This document shows positions 1-8,893 of a DNA stretch of 64,000 bases, in pieces (position 1 is the first letter of the stretch; each line of letters opens with the position of its first letter). Below the pieces are notes generated by a model. It made no database searches, was not told where the DNA came from, and saw only the letters and a program-made list of their open reading frames with translations. Position numbers and translations under genes: made by a program. The DNA comes from Rheinheimera faecalis (GTDB lineage: Bacteria > Pseudomonadota > Gammaproteobacteria > Enterobacterales > Alteromonadaceae): assembly GCF_021290965.1 (NCBI RefSeq), contig NZ_JAJOYT010000002.1, positions 496,001 through 560,000 on the forward strand. The letters run 5' to 3'.

Positions 1-1
1 C

Positions 2-1177
2 CGTCAGGGCCTTAAAAACCGTTATGGCAGTATGATGCAGGCTATCAGCGGCGTGCATTTTAACTTCTCCATTCCAGAAGCTTTTTGGCAGCAGTATCAG
101 CAGCTGTTAGGGGACACAGGTTCTTTGCAGGACTTTATTTCCGCTCAGTACCTGCACCTTATTCGTAACTACAAAAGATTTGTCTGGCTGGTGGTGTATT
201 TGTTTGGTGCCTCTCCGGCTATGTGCAGCTCGTTTTTACAAGGCCGTGAGCCTAAATACAAGTTTCAGGCGTTGGGCAAAGGCTCTTTGTATTTACCTTA
301 TGCCACCTCGTTGCGCATGAGTGATTTGGGGTATACCAACAGTGCACAATCCAGTTTAAATATCAGCTACAACAATTTGCCGGATTATATTAAAGGCTTA
401 CGCCAGGCGATTTCGACCCCCTCTGCAGAATATGCTTCTATTGGTACTAAAGTGGATGGTGAATATCAGCAGCTGAACAGCAATATTCTGCAAATCGAAA
501 ACGAATTTTATTCGACCATCCGGCCTAAGCGCACCACTCAAAGTGGCGAGCGTCCAACCTGTGCGTTAAAACGCCGTGGTGTAGAGTACATCGAAGTGCG
601 GGCTCTGGATGTGAATCCGTTTAGTGCTGTAGGCATTAACGCTGAACAAATGCGTTTTCTCGATTTGTTTTTAATCTACTGCTTATTGGAAAAAAGCCCG
701 GATTTATCGGCTGAAGAACAAGCTGTGACAGAGCAGAATCTGCGTAAAGTGGTGACCGAAGGTCGCAGACAAAATCTGGATCTGGATGATAATGGCCAAC
801 CCCGTTTAATGCTGGACTGGGCTGAGCAGTTGTTTGCTGATCTGATGCCTATTGCCGACTGGATGGATGCAGCTCACGGCGGTGATGCCTACAGAGCCGT
901 GATCAAAGAGTTTTATCTGGGCCTGTTAGACCCAAATCAAACCTACTCAGGCAAGTTGTTAAGCCGTTTAATAGCTCAGCAACAAGACAGCCCTTATCAT
1001 GCGTTGGCTTTGGCAGAACAGTACCGAAAGCAATTGGCTGCGGCTGATTACCAAATTTACAGTGAAGCAGAATTTGAGCAGATGGCTGAGGTTTCCTTGC
1101 TGGAACAGCAGAAGATTGAACAGGCCGATGATGTGAGTTTTGATCAGTATCTCGAACGATATTTCGCTGATTTATAA
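2..1177 (+). CDS. gshA: Glutamate-cysteine ligase, 3' part
   Basis: The first step of glutathione synthesis: ATP-dependent joining of glutamate and cysteine in the cytosol. The reading frame is open to the left edge, so the gene begins before the window; about 391 C-terminal residues are present of the roughly 520 usual for the proteobacterial type. The visible start of the frame reads GLKNRYGSMMQ followed by SGVHFNFS, which matches the conserved 'RYG..MQ..SGVHYNFS' block of GshA, and later VEYIEVRALDVNPF matches the conserved substrate-binding strand. The apparent internal ATG at 32 is not the start. A strong hairpin terminator follows the stop directly, so the gene ends its transcription unit. 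I am sure of the family. Confidence 0.95.
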   Translation, partial: RQGLKNRYGSMMQAISGVHFNFSIPEAFWQQYQQLLGDTGSLQDFISAQYLHLIRNYKRFVWLVVYLFGASPAMCSSFLQGREPKYKFQALGKGSLYLPYATSLRMSDLGYTNSAQSSLNISYNNLPDYIKGLRQAISTPSAEYASIGTKVDGEYQQLNSNILQIENEFYSTIRPKRTTQSGERPTCALKRRGVEYIEVRALDVNPFSAVGINAEQMRFLDLFLIYCLLEKSPDLSAEEQAVTEQNLRKVVTEGRRQNLDLDDNGQPRLMLDWAEQLFADLMPIADWMDAAHGGDAYRAVIKEFYLGLLDPNQTYSGKLLSRLIAQQQDSPYHALALAEQYRKQLAAADYQIYSEAEFEQMAEVSLLEQQKIEQADDVSFDQYLERYFADL

Positions 1178-1181
1178 TGAT

Positions 1182-1210
1182 AAAGCCGGATTTTAAATCC
1201 GGCTTTTGTT
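1182..1210 (+). terminator. Rho-independent terminator after gshA
   Basis: A 12-base perfect inverted repeat (AAAGCCGGATTT, then its complement) with a one-base nominal loop, running into TTTTG. It begins five bases after the gshA stop codon. Confidence 0.85.
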
Positions 1211-1233
1211 TGAAGCTCCCTTATCTGCCGGAT

Positions 1234-1259
1234 AAAAAAACGGCCAGCAAGCTGGCCGT
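1234..1259 (-). terminator. Hairpin with T-run on the minus strand
   Basis: ACGGCCAG-CAAG-CTGGCCGT is a perfect 8-base stem. Read on the minus strand it is followed by seven T residues, so it looks like a terminator facing gshA, blocking antisense reading into that gene. No minus-strand gene lies directly upstream, so its role is unclear. Confidence 0.45.
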
Positions 1260-1360
1260 GAAAACTAAGGATAAGGATAATCCAGGGATGAAAAACAAAA
1301 ACTTGGTTGAATCCGTTCATTGGGTTAGTCTGAGTTGTGTTTTAAAAAGTTCAGCGTCAG

Positions 1361-1978
1361 ATGAAAAAAATTAAAAAAACTTTACTCTTCTTATCACTAG
1401 CCACAGTAATGACAGGTTGCGCTACAGCCCCACCCAAAAACAGTTCTAATTTGTGTGAAATTTTCCGTGAACATGATGACTGGTATGACGCAGCATCTGA
1501 TATGCGTGACAAATGGGATGTGCCCATTCATGTGCCTATGGCGATGATGTATCAGGAAAGCAGCTTTAAACACGATGCTCAGCCGCCTATGGAATATTGG
1601 TTTGGTTTTATTCCTGTCGGCCGCGCCAGCACAGCTTATGGTTATGCTCAGGTGAAAGACGAAACCTGGGAAGATTATGGCCGTGAAACCGGCAGCTATT
1701 TTGCAGCCCGTTCCAACTTTGACGATGCGCTGGATTTTATGGGCTGGTATATCAATAAAAGCAGTCGCATCAATAAAGTGTCGAAGTCGGATGCTTATGC
1801 TCAGTACCTGAACTACCACGAAGGCTGGGGTGGTTATAAACGTGGCAGCTACTATAAAAAGCGCTGGTTGATGGAGACCTCCCGCAAGGTACAACAACGC
1901 GCAACCATGTATCAGAATCAATTACAGAGCTGTGAAGAAGAATTTAAAAGCGGCTGGTTTTTTGGTTTATTTGGTTAA
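1361..1978 (+). CDS. Lytic-transglycosylase-like (SLT domain) lipoprotein
   Basis: Predicted outer- or inner-membrane lipoprotein with a soluble-lytic-transglycosylase fold, likely cutting or binding peptidoglycan in the periplasm. The N-terminus has two Lys pairs, a hydrophobic stretch and a lipobox-like MTGC with Cys20 as the lipid site. The SLT signature is visible: MMYQESSFK with Glu66 as candidate catalytic acid, then TAYGYAQVKDETW (residues 91-103), the usual 'GLMQ'-like second motif. At 205 residues it is a single-domain member. The ATG at 1361 is chosen because the signal peptide begins there, although the Shine-Dalgarno sequence is poor. It stands alone between two terminators. Natural substrate and any partner cannot be read from sequence. 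Confidence 0.8.
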   Translation: MKKIKKTLLFLSLATVMTGCATAPPKNSSNLCEIFREHDDWYDAASDMRDKWDVPIHVPMAMMYQESSFKHDAQPPMEYWFGFIPVGRASTAYGYAQVKDETWEDYGRETGSYFAARSNFDDALDFMGWYINKSSRINKVSKSDAYAQYLNYHEGWGGYKRGSYYKKRWLMETSRKVQQRATMYQNQLQSCEEEFKSGWFFGLFG

Positions 1979-1995
1979 CCGTACAGAGCAAGATT

Positions 1996-2023
1996 AAAAA
2001 GGGCGCATGTTAGCGCCCTTTTT
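1996..2023. terminator. Bidirectional terminator between convergent genes
   Basis: AAAAAGGGCGC, a six-base loop and the complement GCGCCCTTTTT. It serves both the SLT lipoprotein gene and the CorB-like gene, whose stop codon overlaps its left-facing T-run. Confidence 0.9.
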
Positions 2024-3290
2024 AATCCTGTTGTAAGTGTGGCATCAGCCGCACTGTTTTAATCATATTGTCCTGGACTTCGATAATCTCCATAGGGCAA
2101 CCAGCCAGAGTTAAACCTAAACTGGCTTCCGGAATTTCTTCCAGGTATTCCAATACCAGACCATTTAAGGTTTTAGGACCATCGGTGGGGAAGTTCAGCT
2201 GCATATCCCGGTTTAAATCCCGTAAGTTAATACCGCCGTCCACCAGATAACTGCCATCGGCCTGAGGCTGAATTTCATCATTCTGATTATCTGCGATATC
2301 TGTAGTGAAGTTACCTACCACTTCTTCGAGTATATCTTCTAAAGTCACCAACCCCTGAATATCACCGTATTCGTCGACCACCAGACCTATACGCTCTTTC
2401 GAGCTTTGAAACTTATGCAGTTGGGTGTTCAGTGGGGTGTTTTCCGGAATAAAATAAATTTCCCGCACTGAACGTAATAAAGAGGCTTTATTAAGCTGAT
2501 CTTTTAATGCCAGACGGGCTAATTCCCGACTGTGAATAAAACCCAAAGCATCGTCAACGCTGTCGCGGTAGAGCAAAATTCGATTGTGTTGGCTGTTAGA
2601 CAGCTGACGCACTATGTCTTTCCACTCGTCGTTAATATCCACCCCAACCAGTTCGTTACGGGGGATCATAATATCTTCCACTGTGGCTTTTTCTAAATCC
2701 AGCACACCCACCAGCATACTTTGGTGATGCTGCGGAATTAAAGCTCCGGCTTCATGCACTACAGTACGCAGTTCTTCAGAGCTTAAGCTGCTGCCGTGAT
2801 GTTGTTCAGCACTGACACCCAGCCAGCCTAAAAAGGTATTACAAATTTTATTCAGTAACCAGACCACAGGATAAAGCACTTTCATCAGAGGTTTGAGGAT
2901 CACTGAACTTGGAAAAGCAACTCGCTCAGGGTGCAGGGCAGCCAGTGTTTTTGGTGTGACTTCGCCAAAAATCAGGATGATCACTGTTAAAGCAACTGTG
3001 GCAATCGCAATACCATAATCACCATAAAGCCGAAGACCGATCACAGTCGCTATGGCAGAAGCTGCGATATTGACCAGGTTATTACCGACCAGAATTAAGC
3101 CAATCAGTCTGTCACGGCGTTCCAGCATAGCTGTTACACGCATCGCTGCTTTATGCTGTTCATTGGCAAGATGTTTAAGCTTGTATGGGTTCACCGACAT
3201 CATGCCGGTTTCAGAAGCTGAGAAAAATGCGGAACATAACACCAGCAGGCCCAAAACGATAAAGAGGGTGCTGGTTGAGATCTCGTCCAA
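2022..3290 (-). CDS. CNNM/CorB-type membrane protein (DUF21 + CBS pair + CorC_HlyC)
   Basis: Inner-membrane protein of the CNNM/CorB family, linked in bacteria to magnesium/cobalt efflux or resistance. Domains in order: DUF21 membrane region with segments near residues 7-27, 60-85 and 90-115 and the family motif SAFFSASETGMMS; a tandem CBS region (about 190-315) with MIPRNELVGVD and VVDEYGDIQGLVTLEDILEEVVG; and a C-terminal CorC_HlyC domain (about 335-415). Length (422 residues) is normal. The start is a TTG at 3290: the resulting MDEISTSTLF matches how I recall homologues beginning, and no ATG fits. It converges on the SLT gene through a shared terminator. YfjD is the closest E. coli name, but I do not claim orthology. 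Confidence 0.88.
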   Translation of the reverse strand: MDEISTSTLFIVLGLLVLCSAFFSASETGMMSVNPYKLKHLANEQHKAAMRVTAMLERRDRLIGLILVGNNLVNIAASAIATVIGLRLYGDYGIAIATVALTVIILIFGEVTPKTLAALHPERVAFPSSVILKPLMKVLYPVVWLLNKICNTFLGWLGVSAEQHHGSSLSSEELRTVVHEAGALIPQHHQSMLVGVLDLEKATVEDIMIPRNELVGVDINDEWKDIVRQLSNSQHNRILLYRDSVDDALGFIHSRELARLALKDQLNKASLLRSVREIYFIPENTPLNTQLHKFQSSKERIGLVVDEYGDIQGLVTLEDILEEVVGNFTTDIADNQNDEIQPQADGSYLVDGGINLRDLNRDMQLNFPTDGPKTLNGLVLEYLEEIPEASLGLTLAGCPMEIIEVQDNMIKTVRLMPHLQQD

Positions 3291-3382
3291 AAGTAAAGTA
3301 CCTGTAGGGCTAATCGAAGCTATTTGATATTACGAACGGCCAGTCAAGTCAAGCCTTAATGGCCCAGAGCCTGAAAAAGCTC

Positions 3383-4192
3383 TTATCCGAGCCGATCCAG
3401 TATCACTTCACGGACAAAACGACTGCCAAAATAAGCCAGGGTCAGCAAAATACTGCCAGTAAAGGTTAAAGCAATCGCCAGACGTCCACGCCAGCCTAAT
3501 TGAGCATGGCCCCATAACAGGACTACAAAAACCAGAAAAGCGATGGAGCTTAATATGTTTTTGTGCAGGTTTTGCGCGGCCAGCCAGTTGTCCGTAAAAG
3601 CTGCACCACTGAACAAAGTTAAACCCAGCAATAAAGTACCGAGCAATAACACTCTGAACTGCAGTTGTTCTACTTGAAGCAAAGGAGGTAAAAACTGATT
3701 GCCCAGCATAAAATCTTTTTGTTTCAGTTTTTTACTGATGTAGTGCACTTGCAGCGAATGCAAAGTGGCCACTATTAATAAGGTGTACGCAATAAAAGCC
3801 ACTATGATGTGCACTAGCAAAATAGGATTGTGTTCAAAGTGCTGCATTTGTACTTCTGCAGGCAACACTAAAATGGCCAGTTGAGTCAGCGCCGAAAAAC
3901 CATAGACGATCGGCAGTAATAATACAGTAGGGGTACGAAGCGCTGTAATGGTAATTGCAGTGCTGATCAACCAGCACACCAATGAAATCACATTCAGCAG
4001 GCTAAAATTCTGACCCGAGTCGGCAAAAATGGAGTCAGCCAGAAACAGCATATGACAAACAATGGCCAACAAGGCTGCACTGAACATTAATTTATAGTTA
4101 GGGCCTTGTGGATGTACCAAACGGGACAATACCATACCGGTTGCCAGCAGATAACCAACCAATGCCACACCAGGTAACAGCTCAACTAACAT
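3383..4192 (-). CDS. ypjD: CcsA-like cytochrome c assembly family inner-membrane protein (YpjD)
   Basis: Polytopic membrane protein of about eight segments (269 residues) in the CcsA/CcmC-like 'cytochrome C assembly' family. In gammaproteobacteria a gene of this type sits divergently next to ffh, as here, and is called ypjD; its exact role is not established, though the family handles haem. Histidines on loops (for example in HFEHNPILLVHIIVAF and NLHKNI) are placed as in the family. ATG at 4192. The divergent promoter region to ffh carries a tandem repeat. No other genes share its unit. Confidence 0.8.
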   Translation of the reverse strand: MLVELLPGVALVGYLLATGMVLSRLVHPQGPNYKLMFSAALLAIVCHMLFLADSIFADSGQNFSLLNVISLVCWLISTAITITALRTPTVLLLPIVYGFSALTQLAILVLPAEVQMQHFEHNPILLVHIIVAFIAYTLLIVATLHSLQVHYISKKLKQKDFMLGNQFLPPLLQVEQLQFRVLLLGTLLLGLTLFSGAAFTDNWLAAQNLHKNILSSIAFLVFVVLLWGHAQLGWRGRLAIALTFTGSILLTLAYFGSRFVREVILDRLG

Positions 4193-4260
4193 AAATCAGA
4201 TCCTGTTGATTCGTGAAGATTTAACATTCTATTGCAAATTACTCGCATTTGACAGCGCAA

Positions 4261-4351
4261 GCTTGTGTATTCAGACTGACAGCTTGCGTATTCAGACTGA
4301 CAGCTTGCGTATTCAGAGTAACAGCTTGCGTATTCAGAGTAACAGCTTGCG
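4261..4351. repeat. 21-bp tandem repeat in the ypjD-ffh divergent promoter region
   Basis: Four units of 21 bases beginning GCTTGCGTATTCAG at 4261, 4282, 4303 and 4324, plus a 7-base fifth start at 4345. Units 1-2 end ACTGACA and units 3-4 end AGTAACA; unit 1 has GCTTGTG in place of GCTTGCG. The two-by-two pattern suggests stepwise duplication. It ends 13 bases before the ffh -35 box. It has no spacers and is not a CRISPR. Confidence 0.92.
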
Positions 4352-4363
4352 CTAAGATGGCGG

Positions 4364-4392
4364 CTGACTCCTTTAGCCAGCTGGGGTATAAT
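4364..4392 (+). promoter_or_regulatory. Sigma-70-type promoter of ffh
   Basis: CTGACT (-35, 4364-4369), a 17-base spacer, and a perfect TATAAT (-10, 4387-4392), 30 bases before the ffh ATG. Confidence 0.75.
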
Positions 4393-4422
4393 CCGGCCAT
4401 ATTGTATATCAGGTGCTAAGTT

Positions 4423-5790
4423 ATGTTTGAAAACCTGTCGGACCGCCTAACCAAAACGCTGAAGAACATCAGTGGTCGTGGTCGTTTAACTGAAGATAAT
4501 ATCAAAGAAACCTTACGTGAAGTGCGGATGGCGTTATTAGAAGCCGACGTTGCTTTGCCTGTGGTTCGTGACTTTGTTAATCAGGTCAAAGAGCGTTCTG
4601 TTGGCATTGAAGTCAGCAAAAGCCTGACGCCTGGTCAGGAATTCCTCAAAATCGTCCGTAAAGCATTAGAAGATGCGATGGGCGAAGCCAACGAAGAGCT
4701 GGCGTTAAATGTCCAGCCGCCAGCTGTTGTATTAATGGCGGGTTTACAAGGTGCGGGTAAAACCACTTCTGTGGCTAAGCTGGCCAAGTTCTTAAAAGAG
4801 CGGAAGAAGAAAAAAGTATTAGTGGTCTCCGCGGATATCTATCGTCCTGCTGCTATTAAACAGTTAGAGACGCTGGCGAAAGAAGTGGGTGTTGAATTCT
4901 TCCCAAGTGATGTTAGTCAGAAGCCTATAGATATAGTGAACGCTGCTATAGCTCATGCCCGCTTACAAATTTTTGATGTGCTGTTAGTCGATACCGCCGG
5001 TCGTCTTCATGTTGATGAAGAGATGATGGGCGAAATTAAAGCGCTGCATGCTGCCGTTAAACCTATCGAAACTCTGTTTGTAGTCGATGCCATGACAGGT
5101 CAGGATGCTGCCAATACAGCAAAAGCTTTTAATGAAGCTTTGCCTTTGACCGGTGTGATCCTGACCAAAGCCGATGGTGATGCCCGTGGTGGTGCTGCTT
5201 TATCTATTCGTCATATCACAGGCAAGCCGATTAAGTTTATCGGTATGGGCGAAAAAACTGACGCCTTGGAGCCATTCCATCCGGATCGTATTGCCTCCCG
5301 TATTCTGGGTATGGGCGATGTGATGAGCCTGATTGAGCAAATCGAGCAGAAGGTTGATAAAGAACAAGCCGCTAAAGTCGCTGCCAAAGTGATGAAAGGG
5401 CAGGGCTTTAGTTTAGAAGACTTCCGTGACCAGCTCGTGCAGATGCGTAGCATGGGCGGCATGATGTCGATGCTGGATAAATTACCTGGTATGAAAAACC
5501 TGCCTGCCGGTGCTATGGATCAGATGGGCAATAAGCAGTTCAATAAAATGGAAGCCATTATTAATTCCATGACGAAAAAAGAGCGCTTGTTTCCTGATTT
5601 GATTAAAGGCTCACGCAAAAAACGTATTGCCGCAGGTTCAGGAACTCAAGTGCAGGATGTGAATCAAATGCTGAAGCAATTTACCCAAATGCAGAAAATG
5701 ATGAAGCAGATGTCGGGTAAAGGTGGCTTGATGAAGATGATGCGCGGTATGGGTGGCAAGTTACCACCTGGACTGTTACCTCCACGTTAA
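4423..5790 (+). CDS. ffh: Signal recognition particle protein Ffh
   Basis: GTPase that binds 4.5S RNA and signal sequences of nascent membrane proteins and docks with FtsY. Domains: N domain (1-90), G domain with P-loop GLQGAGKTT (107-115), DTAGR and [10 protein letters not shown], and a methionine-rich M domain (about 300-455) ending in the glycine/methionine-rich tail typical of proteobacterial Ffh. 455 residues is the standard length. The ATG has AGGTG upstream. It starts the run of genes leading to rpsP, but a promoter and hairpin lie between, so rpsP is separately controlled. Confidence 0.98.
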   Translation: MFENLSDRLTKTLKNISGRGRLTEDNIKETLREVRMALLEADVALPVVRDFVNQVKERSVGIEVSKSLTPGQEFLKIVRKALEDAMGEANEELALNVQPPAVVLMAGLQGAGKTTSVAKLAKFLKERKKKKVLVVSADIYRPAAIKQLETLAKEVGVEFFPSDVSQKPIDIVNAAIAHARLQIFDVLLVDTAGRLHVDEEMMGEIKALHAAVKPIETLFVVDAMTGQDAANTAKAFNEALPLTGVILTKADGDARGGAALSIRHITGKPIKFIGMGEKTDALEPFHPDRIASRILGMGDVMSLIEQIEQKVDKEQAAKVAAKVMKGQGFSLEDFRDQLVQMRSMGGMMSMLDKLPGMKNLPAGAMDQMGNKQFNKMEAIINSMTKKERLFPDLIKGSRKKRIAAGSGTQVQDVNQMLKQFTQMQKMMKQMSGKGGLMKMMRGMGGKLPPGLLPPR

Positions 5791-5858
5791 GTCCTGTTCC
5801 GGCTATTGCTGTCGGGTTTTGGCAAAAGCTGAAATATGCTGCCAAAGCCCGAAAAACC

Positions 5859-5886
5859 TTGCAATGCAGGCAAAAATCCGTACAAT
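5859..5886 (+). promoter_or_regulatory. Candidate promoter of the rpsP operon
   Basis: TTGCAA (5859-5864), 16-base spacer, TACAAT (5881-5886), in the ffh-rpsP gap and just before a terminator-like hairpin. Confidence 0.55.
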
Positions 5887-5892
5887 TCACCG

Positions 5893-5928
5893 ACCCCACG
5901 GTCTGACCGCGGGGTTTGTTATTTTTTT
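5893..5928 (+). terminator. Terminator or attenuator between ffh and rpsP
   Basis: ACCCCACGGT / ACCGCGGGGT stem (one mismatch) followed by TTTGTTATTTTTTT. It lies after the ffh stop and after the candidate rpsP promoter, so it may both end ffh transcripts and limit rpsP operon transcription. Confidence 0.7.
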
Positions 5929-5956
5929 AAATCCTGAACGATTATTAGAGGACGGT

Positions 5957-6208
5957 ATGGTAACTATTCGTTTACAACGTGGTGGCGCGAAAAAGCGTCC
6001 ATTTTACCAAGTTGTGGTAGCGGACAGCCGTTTTGCCCGTGATGGCCGCTTCATTGAGCGCGTGGGTTTTTTCAACCCAATCGCTAGCGGTACTGAAGAG
6101 CAAACGCGTATTGACTTAGAGCGTATCAACCACTGGGTATCGCAAGGCGCTTCTTTAAGCGACCGCGTTGCTTCATTGGTGAAAGCTGCTAAGAAAACTG
6201 CTGCTTAA
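5957..6208 (+). CDS. rpsP: 30S ribosomal protein S16
   Basis: Small-subunit ribosomal protein, 83 residues, normal length. Sequence [18 protein letters not shown] and the [11 protein letters not shown] block are diagnostic. The frame is open upstream, but the start is set at 5957 by the strong ribosome site AGAGGACGGT and by homology. First gene of rpsP-rimM-trmD-rplS, the standard gammaproteobacterial operon coupling ribosomal proteins to rRNA/tRNA maturation factors. Confidence 0.98.
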   Translation: MVTIRLQRGGAKKRPFYQVVVADSRFARDGRFIERVGFFNPIASGTEEQTRIDLERINHWVSQGASLSDRVASLVKAAKKTAA

Positions 6209-6240
6209 TAGCTAAAATAAATAAAGGTCGGAGTTTCACC

Positions 6241-6768
6241 TTGAACGGTAAAGATTTAGTTGTCTTAGGTAAGTTTGGTGCTGTTTACGGCATCAACGGG
6301 TGGCTAAAAGTAAACTCCTATACCGATATCCCGGAAGGGATTTTTGATTACACACCCTGGCAAATTCAAGTGCAGGGTAACTGGCGTCAAATGCAAATCT
6401 CCGGTAAAAAACGACATGGCAACGGCCTTATCGTAAAACTGGCAGACGTGGCTGACCGCGACCAGGCTCAACTCTACGTAAATGCGGATATCGCAGTAGA
6501 GCGTTCTGCATTGCCCCAGCTTGCTGAGGGTGATTTCTATTGGCGTGACCTGATGGGCATGGCAGTAGTGAACGAGGCTGGTTATCACTTAGGTGAAGTG
6601 GTCGACATGATGGAAACGGGCTCAAACGACGTTCTCGTTGTGAAAGCCAATAAATCCGATGCATTTGGCAAGACGGAGCGTTTACTCCCTTTCCTGACTG
6701 ACTCTGTCATTAAGGAAGTGAATAACGCTGAAAGACGTATCTTAGTAGACTGGGATCCGGACTTTTAA
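6241..6768 (+). CDS. rimM: Ribosome maturation factor RimM
   Basis: Assembly factor for the head of the 30S subunit; binds S19. 175 residues with the N-terminal beta-barrel opening [16 protein letters not shown] and the PRC-barrel half, including [11 protein letters not shown] and GSNDVLVV. Starts at a TTG (6241) preceded by GGTCGGAG; no ATG is available near the conserved beginning. Its stop overlaps the trmD ATG by one base (TAATG), suggesting translational coupling. Confidence 0.96.
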   Translation: MNGKDLVVLGKFGAVYGINGWLKVNSYTDIPEGIFDYTPWQIQVQGNWRQMQISGKKRHGNGLIVKLADVADRDQAQLYVNADIAVERSALPQLAEGDFYWRDLMGMAVVNEAGYHLGEVVDMMETGSNDVLVVKANKSDAFGKTERLLPFLTDSVIKEVNNAERRILVDWDPDF

Positions 6769-7544
6769 TGTCGCAGCAAGCTGGTTTGTGGGTTGGGGTT
6801 ATTACTCTGTTCCCGCAGATGTTTGATGCTATTACAAAGTTTGGTGTAACAAGCCGTGCTGTAAAGCAAGGATTGTTACAGGTAGAGTGTTGGAATCCGC
6901 GGGATTATACTTCGGATAAACACAATACCGTCGATGATCGCCCCTTTGGTGGTGGTCCCGGAATGCTGATGATGGTGCAGCCGCTAACCGACGCTATTCG
7001 CGCCGCCAAGCAAGCTGCCGGAGGAAATGTACATACGGTGTATTTGTCGCCGCAAGGCCGCAAACTAGACCAAAAAGGTGTACAGGAACTTTCACGTTAC
7101 CCGAAACTGCTGTTAGTGGCAGGCCGTTACGAAGGCATTGATGAACGCGTAATTGAAACCGAAATTGACGAAGAATGGTCAATTGGGGATTACGTGCTGA
7201 GTGGAGGCGAGTTGCCTGCGATGACGCTGATTGATGCGGTATCGCGACTGGTACCAGGCGTACTGGGGCACGAAGAGTCGGCAGAACAGGATTCGTTTGC
7301 AACTGGTTTGTTAGACTGCCCACACTACACCAGACCTGCGGTGTTAGCAGACAAAGAGGTTCCACCGGTGTTGCTGAGTGGACACCATGAAAATATACGA
7401 CGCTGGCGTCTGAAACAGGCTCTTGGTAGAACCTGGTTAAGACGGCCGGATATGTTAAATGCCCTGGCTCTGACTAAGGAGCAACGCAAATTACTGGATG
7501 AATTCCAATTGGAACACCAGGCGTTGCAGCAACACGATAGTTAA
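6768..7544 (+). CDS. trmD: tRNA (guanine-N1)-methyltransferase TrmD
   Basis: Methylates G37 next to the anticodon of a subset of tRNAs, using S-adenosylmethionine, to prevent frameshifting. 258 residues; the trefoil-knot SPOUT motifs are plain: [25 protein letters not shown] and [16 protein letters not shown]. Also [10 protein letters not shown] near residue 60. Third gene of the operon, coupled to rimM by a one-base overlap. Confidence 0.98.
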   Translation: MSQQAGLWVGVITLFPQMFDAITKFGVTSRAVKQGLLQVECWNPRDYTSDKHNTVDDRPFGGGPGMLMMVQPLTDAIRAAKQAAGGNVHTVYLSPQGRKLDQKGVQELSRYPKLLLVAGRYEGIDERVIETEIDEEWSIGDYVLSGGELPAMTLIDAVSRLVPGVLGHEESAEQDSFATGLLDCPHYTRPAVLADKEVPPVLLSGHHENIRRWRLKQALGRTWLRRPDMLNALALTKEQRKLLDEFQLEHQALQQHDS

Positions 7545-7566
7545 TTCCAGGTAAAGTGAGATTGTT

Positions 7567-7926
7567 ATGAGCAAAGTTAGCCAAAACATTATCAAGCAAC
7601 TTGAAGACGAACAGTTAAAAACTGACGTGCCAGCATTTGGCCCAGGTGACACTGTAGTTGTTCAGGTTAAAGTGAAAGAAGGTGACAAAACCCGTCTGCA
7701 GGCTTACGAAGGCGTAGTTATCGCCAAACGTAACCGTGGTCTGCATTCAGCTTTCACAGTTCGTAAAATTTCCAACGGCGAAGGTGTTGAGCGTGTATTC
7801 CAGACGCACAGCCCTATGATTGACAGCATTACGCTGAAACGCCGTGGCGCAGTCCGCCGTGCCAAGCTTTACTACTTACGCGATCGTTCAGGTAAATCAG
7901 CGCGTATCCGCGAAAAGCTTAACTAA
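7567..7926 (+). CDS. rplS: 50S ribosomal protein L19
   Basis: Large-subunit protein at the 30S-50S interface, 119 residues. Motifs [16 protein letters not shown] and [13 protein letters not shown] are diagnostic. Last gene of the operon; a strong terminator follows after 8 bases. Confidence 0.98.
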   Translation: MSKVSQNIIKQLEDEQLKTDVPAFGPGDTVVVQVKVKEGDKTRLQAYEGVVIAKRNRGLHSAFTVRKISNGEGVERVFQTHSPMIDSITLKRRGAVRRAKLYYLRDRSGKSARIREKLN

Positions 7927-7934
7927 GCGACTGG

Positions 7935-7963
7935 AAAGGCTGACCTTGTGTCAGCCTTTTTTT
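7935..7963 (+). terminator. Rho-independent terminator of the rpsP operon
   Basis: GGCTGAC-CTTGT-GTCAGCC, seven-base perfect stem with flanking A/T pairs, followed by seven T residues. Confidence 0.92.
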
Positions 7964-7973
7964 ATGTCCATGG

Positions 7974-8101
7974 AAGGACGGTATGTCGCAACTGTCGGGG
8001 TGATAACGGCGAAATGCCAACAGTTTGGCATTTCGCCGTTATCACGCCTTCGCCTCTGGTGAAGGCCGGATGATTGTTGCGACAATGTCGCAGCCATCCT
8101 T
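7974..8101. repeat. Large palindromic element with a 21-bp perfect stem
   Basis: The core is a perfect 21-base inverted repeat (8000-8020 and 8025-8045) with the four-base loop CAGT. Around it are further pairing arms: TGTCGCAAC (7984-7992) with GTTGCGACA (8076-8084), and AAGGACGG (7974-7981) with CCATCCTT (8094-8101, one mismatch). A small extra hairpin GCCTTC/GAAGGC lies at 8046-8066. The whole can fold as one branched structure in DNA or RNA. No second copy was found in the window. It may be a palindromic mobile repeat or a structured RNA. Confidence 0.85.
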
Positions 8102-8176
8102 GGCGCTCACCCTTTGGGCCAATGCTTCGCATTGTTAAAAATTGATCCTGACAATTTTTTGGTCTGTAATGTGACT

Positions 8177-8776
8177 ATGCACACCGAATTGCAAGATGAT
8201 TTAGTTAACGCACTCGAAGCCTTCCTGTTGTCCAGACAAGGGGAGATCAGCGAGCAGGAATTGCTGCATCAATTAAACGCTTTTTTCCCTGAACCCCGCA
8301 CTCTCGCTGTTGATTCCTTGTTATTCCAGCAACACTTTATTCTTTATCATCATTTATTTGTGTTGCAGGCGCAGTGGCAGCAGGAGCAAGTAGCCTTATT
8401 GCATATTGGTTATGCCAAAGTGATGGTTTATACAGTCACTGCTTTACCTGACAATGCAGTAGCTCTATGGCAAGAGCAGCAGGACAAAGCCGCTTATTAT
8501 CTGGATTGGCAAAATATGCGTGCTATGACGGATGATAAATTGCAGGCTGTATTGAATGAATTCTGGAAAAAGCTGGCGTTGTATCAGCAAAATAAAGCGC
8601 TCGACACCAGCCATTTGCAACAAAAGTGGCAGTTAATCCACCCTTATTCTGTCGCTCAACTTAAAAAAGTCTATCGGCAGCAGGCGTTGCGTTTGCATCC
8701 GGATAAAGGGGGGGATGCCGCCGCTTTTCAGCTGTTGCAGCAGGAATACCAGTGGTTGCTGGCAGAGTTATCTTGA
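8177..8776 (+). CDS. DnaJ-related J-domain protein
   Basis: Cytosolic co-chaperone-like protein, 199 residues. The C-terminal 45 residues form a J domain truncated to helices II-III: LKKVYRQQALRLHPDKGGD contains the HPD signature that stimulates Hsp70 ATPase. The N-terminal 140 residues resemble the 'DNAJ-related' domain of Vibrio and Shewanella proteins: RQGEISEQELLHQLNAFFP then FQQHFILYHHLFVLQ. ATG at 8177 is preferred because homologues start shortly before that block; the frame is open further up. Its Hsp70 partner is not visible here. Confidence 0.8.
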   Translation: MHTELQDDLVNALEAFLLSRQGEISEQELLHQLNAFFPEPRTLAVDSLLFQQHFILYHHLFVLQAQWQQEQVALLHIGYAKVMVYTVTALPDNAVALWQEQQDKAAYYLDWQNMRAMTDDKLQAVLNEFWKKLALYQQNKALDTSHLQQKWQLIHPYSVAQLKKVYRQQALRLHPDKGGDAAAFQLLQQEYQWLLAELS

Positions 8777-8893
8777 TAGAAAAGCACAGTAACTTAGCCT
8801 TTATCAATCACTTAGCAATATCCTCTTCTATCCATACTTTATAAAGCCCACTACAATAGCTGTATTGTGTTGCAACGCGACAAGGACCCTAAA

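Noticed and set aside
1177-1374. A 65-codon frame after gshA
   Set aside because: It runs through the gshA terminator hairpins and overlaps the start of the SLT gene.
1397-1921. A 174-codon frame antisense to the SLT lipoprotein gene
   Set aside because: Composition follows from the opposite coding strand; no ribosome site and no recognisable domain, while the sense gene has clear motifs.
4261-4351. CRISPR array
   Set aside because: Units follow each other without spacers and no cas gene is present; it is a simple tandem repeat.
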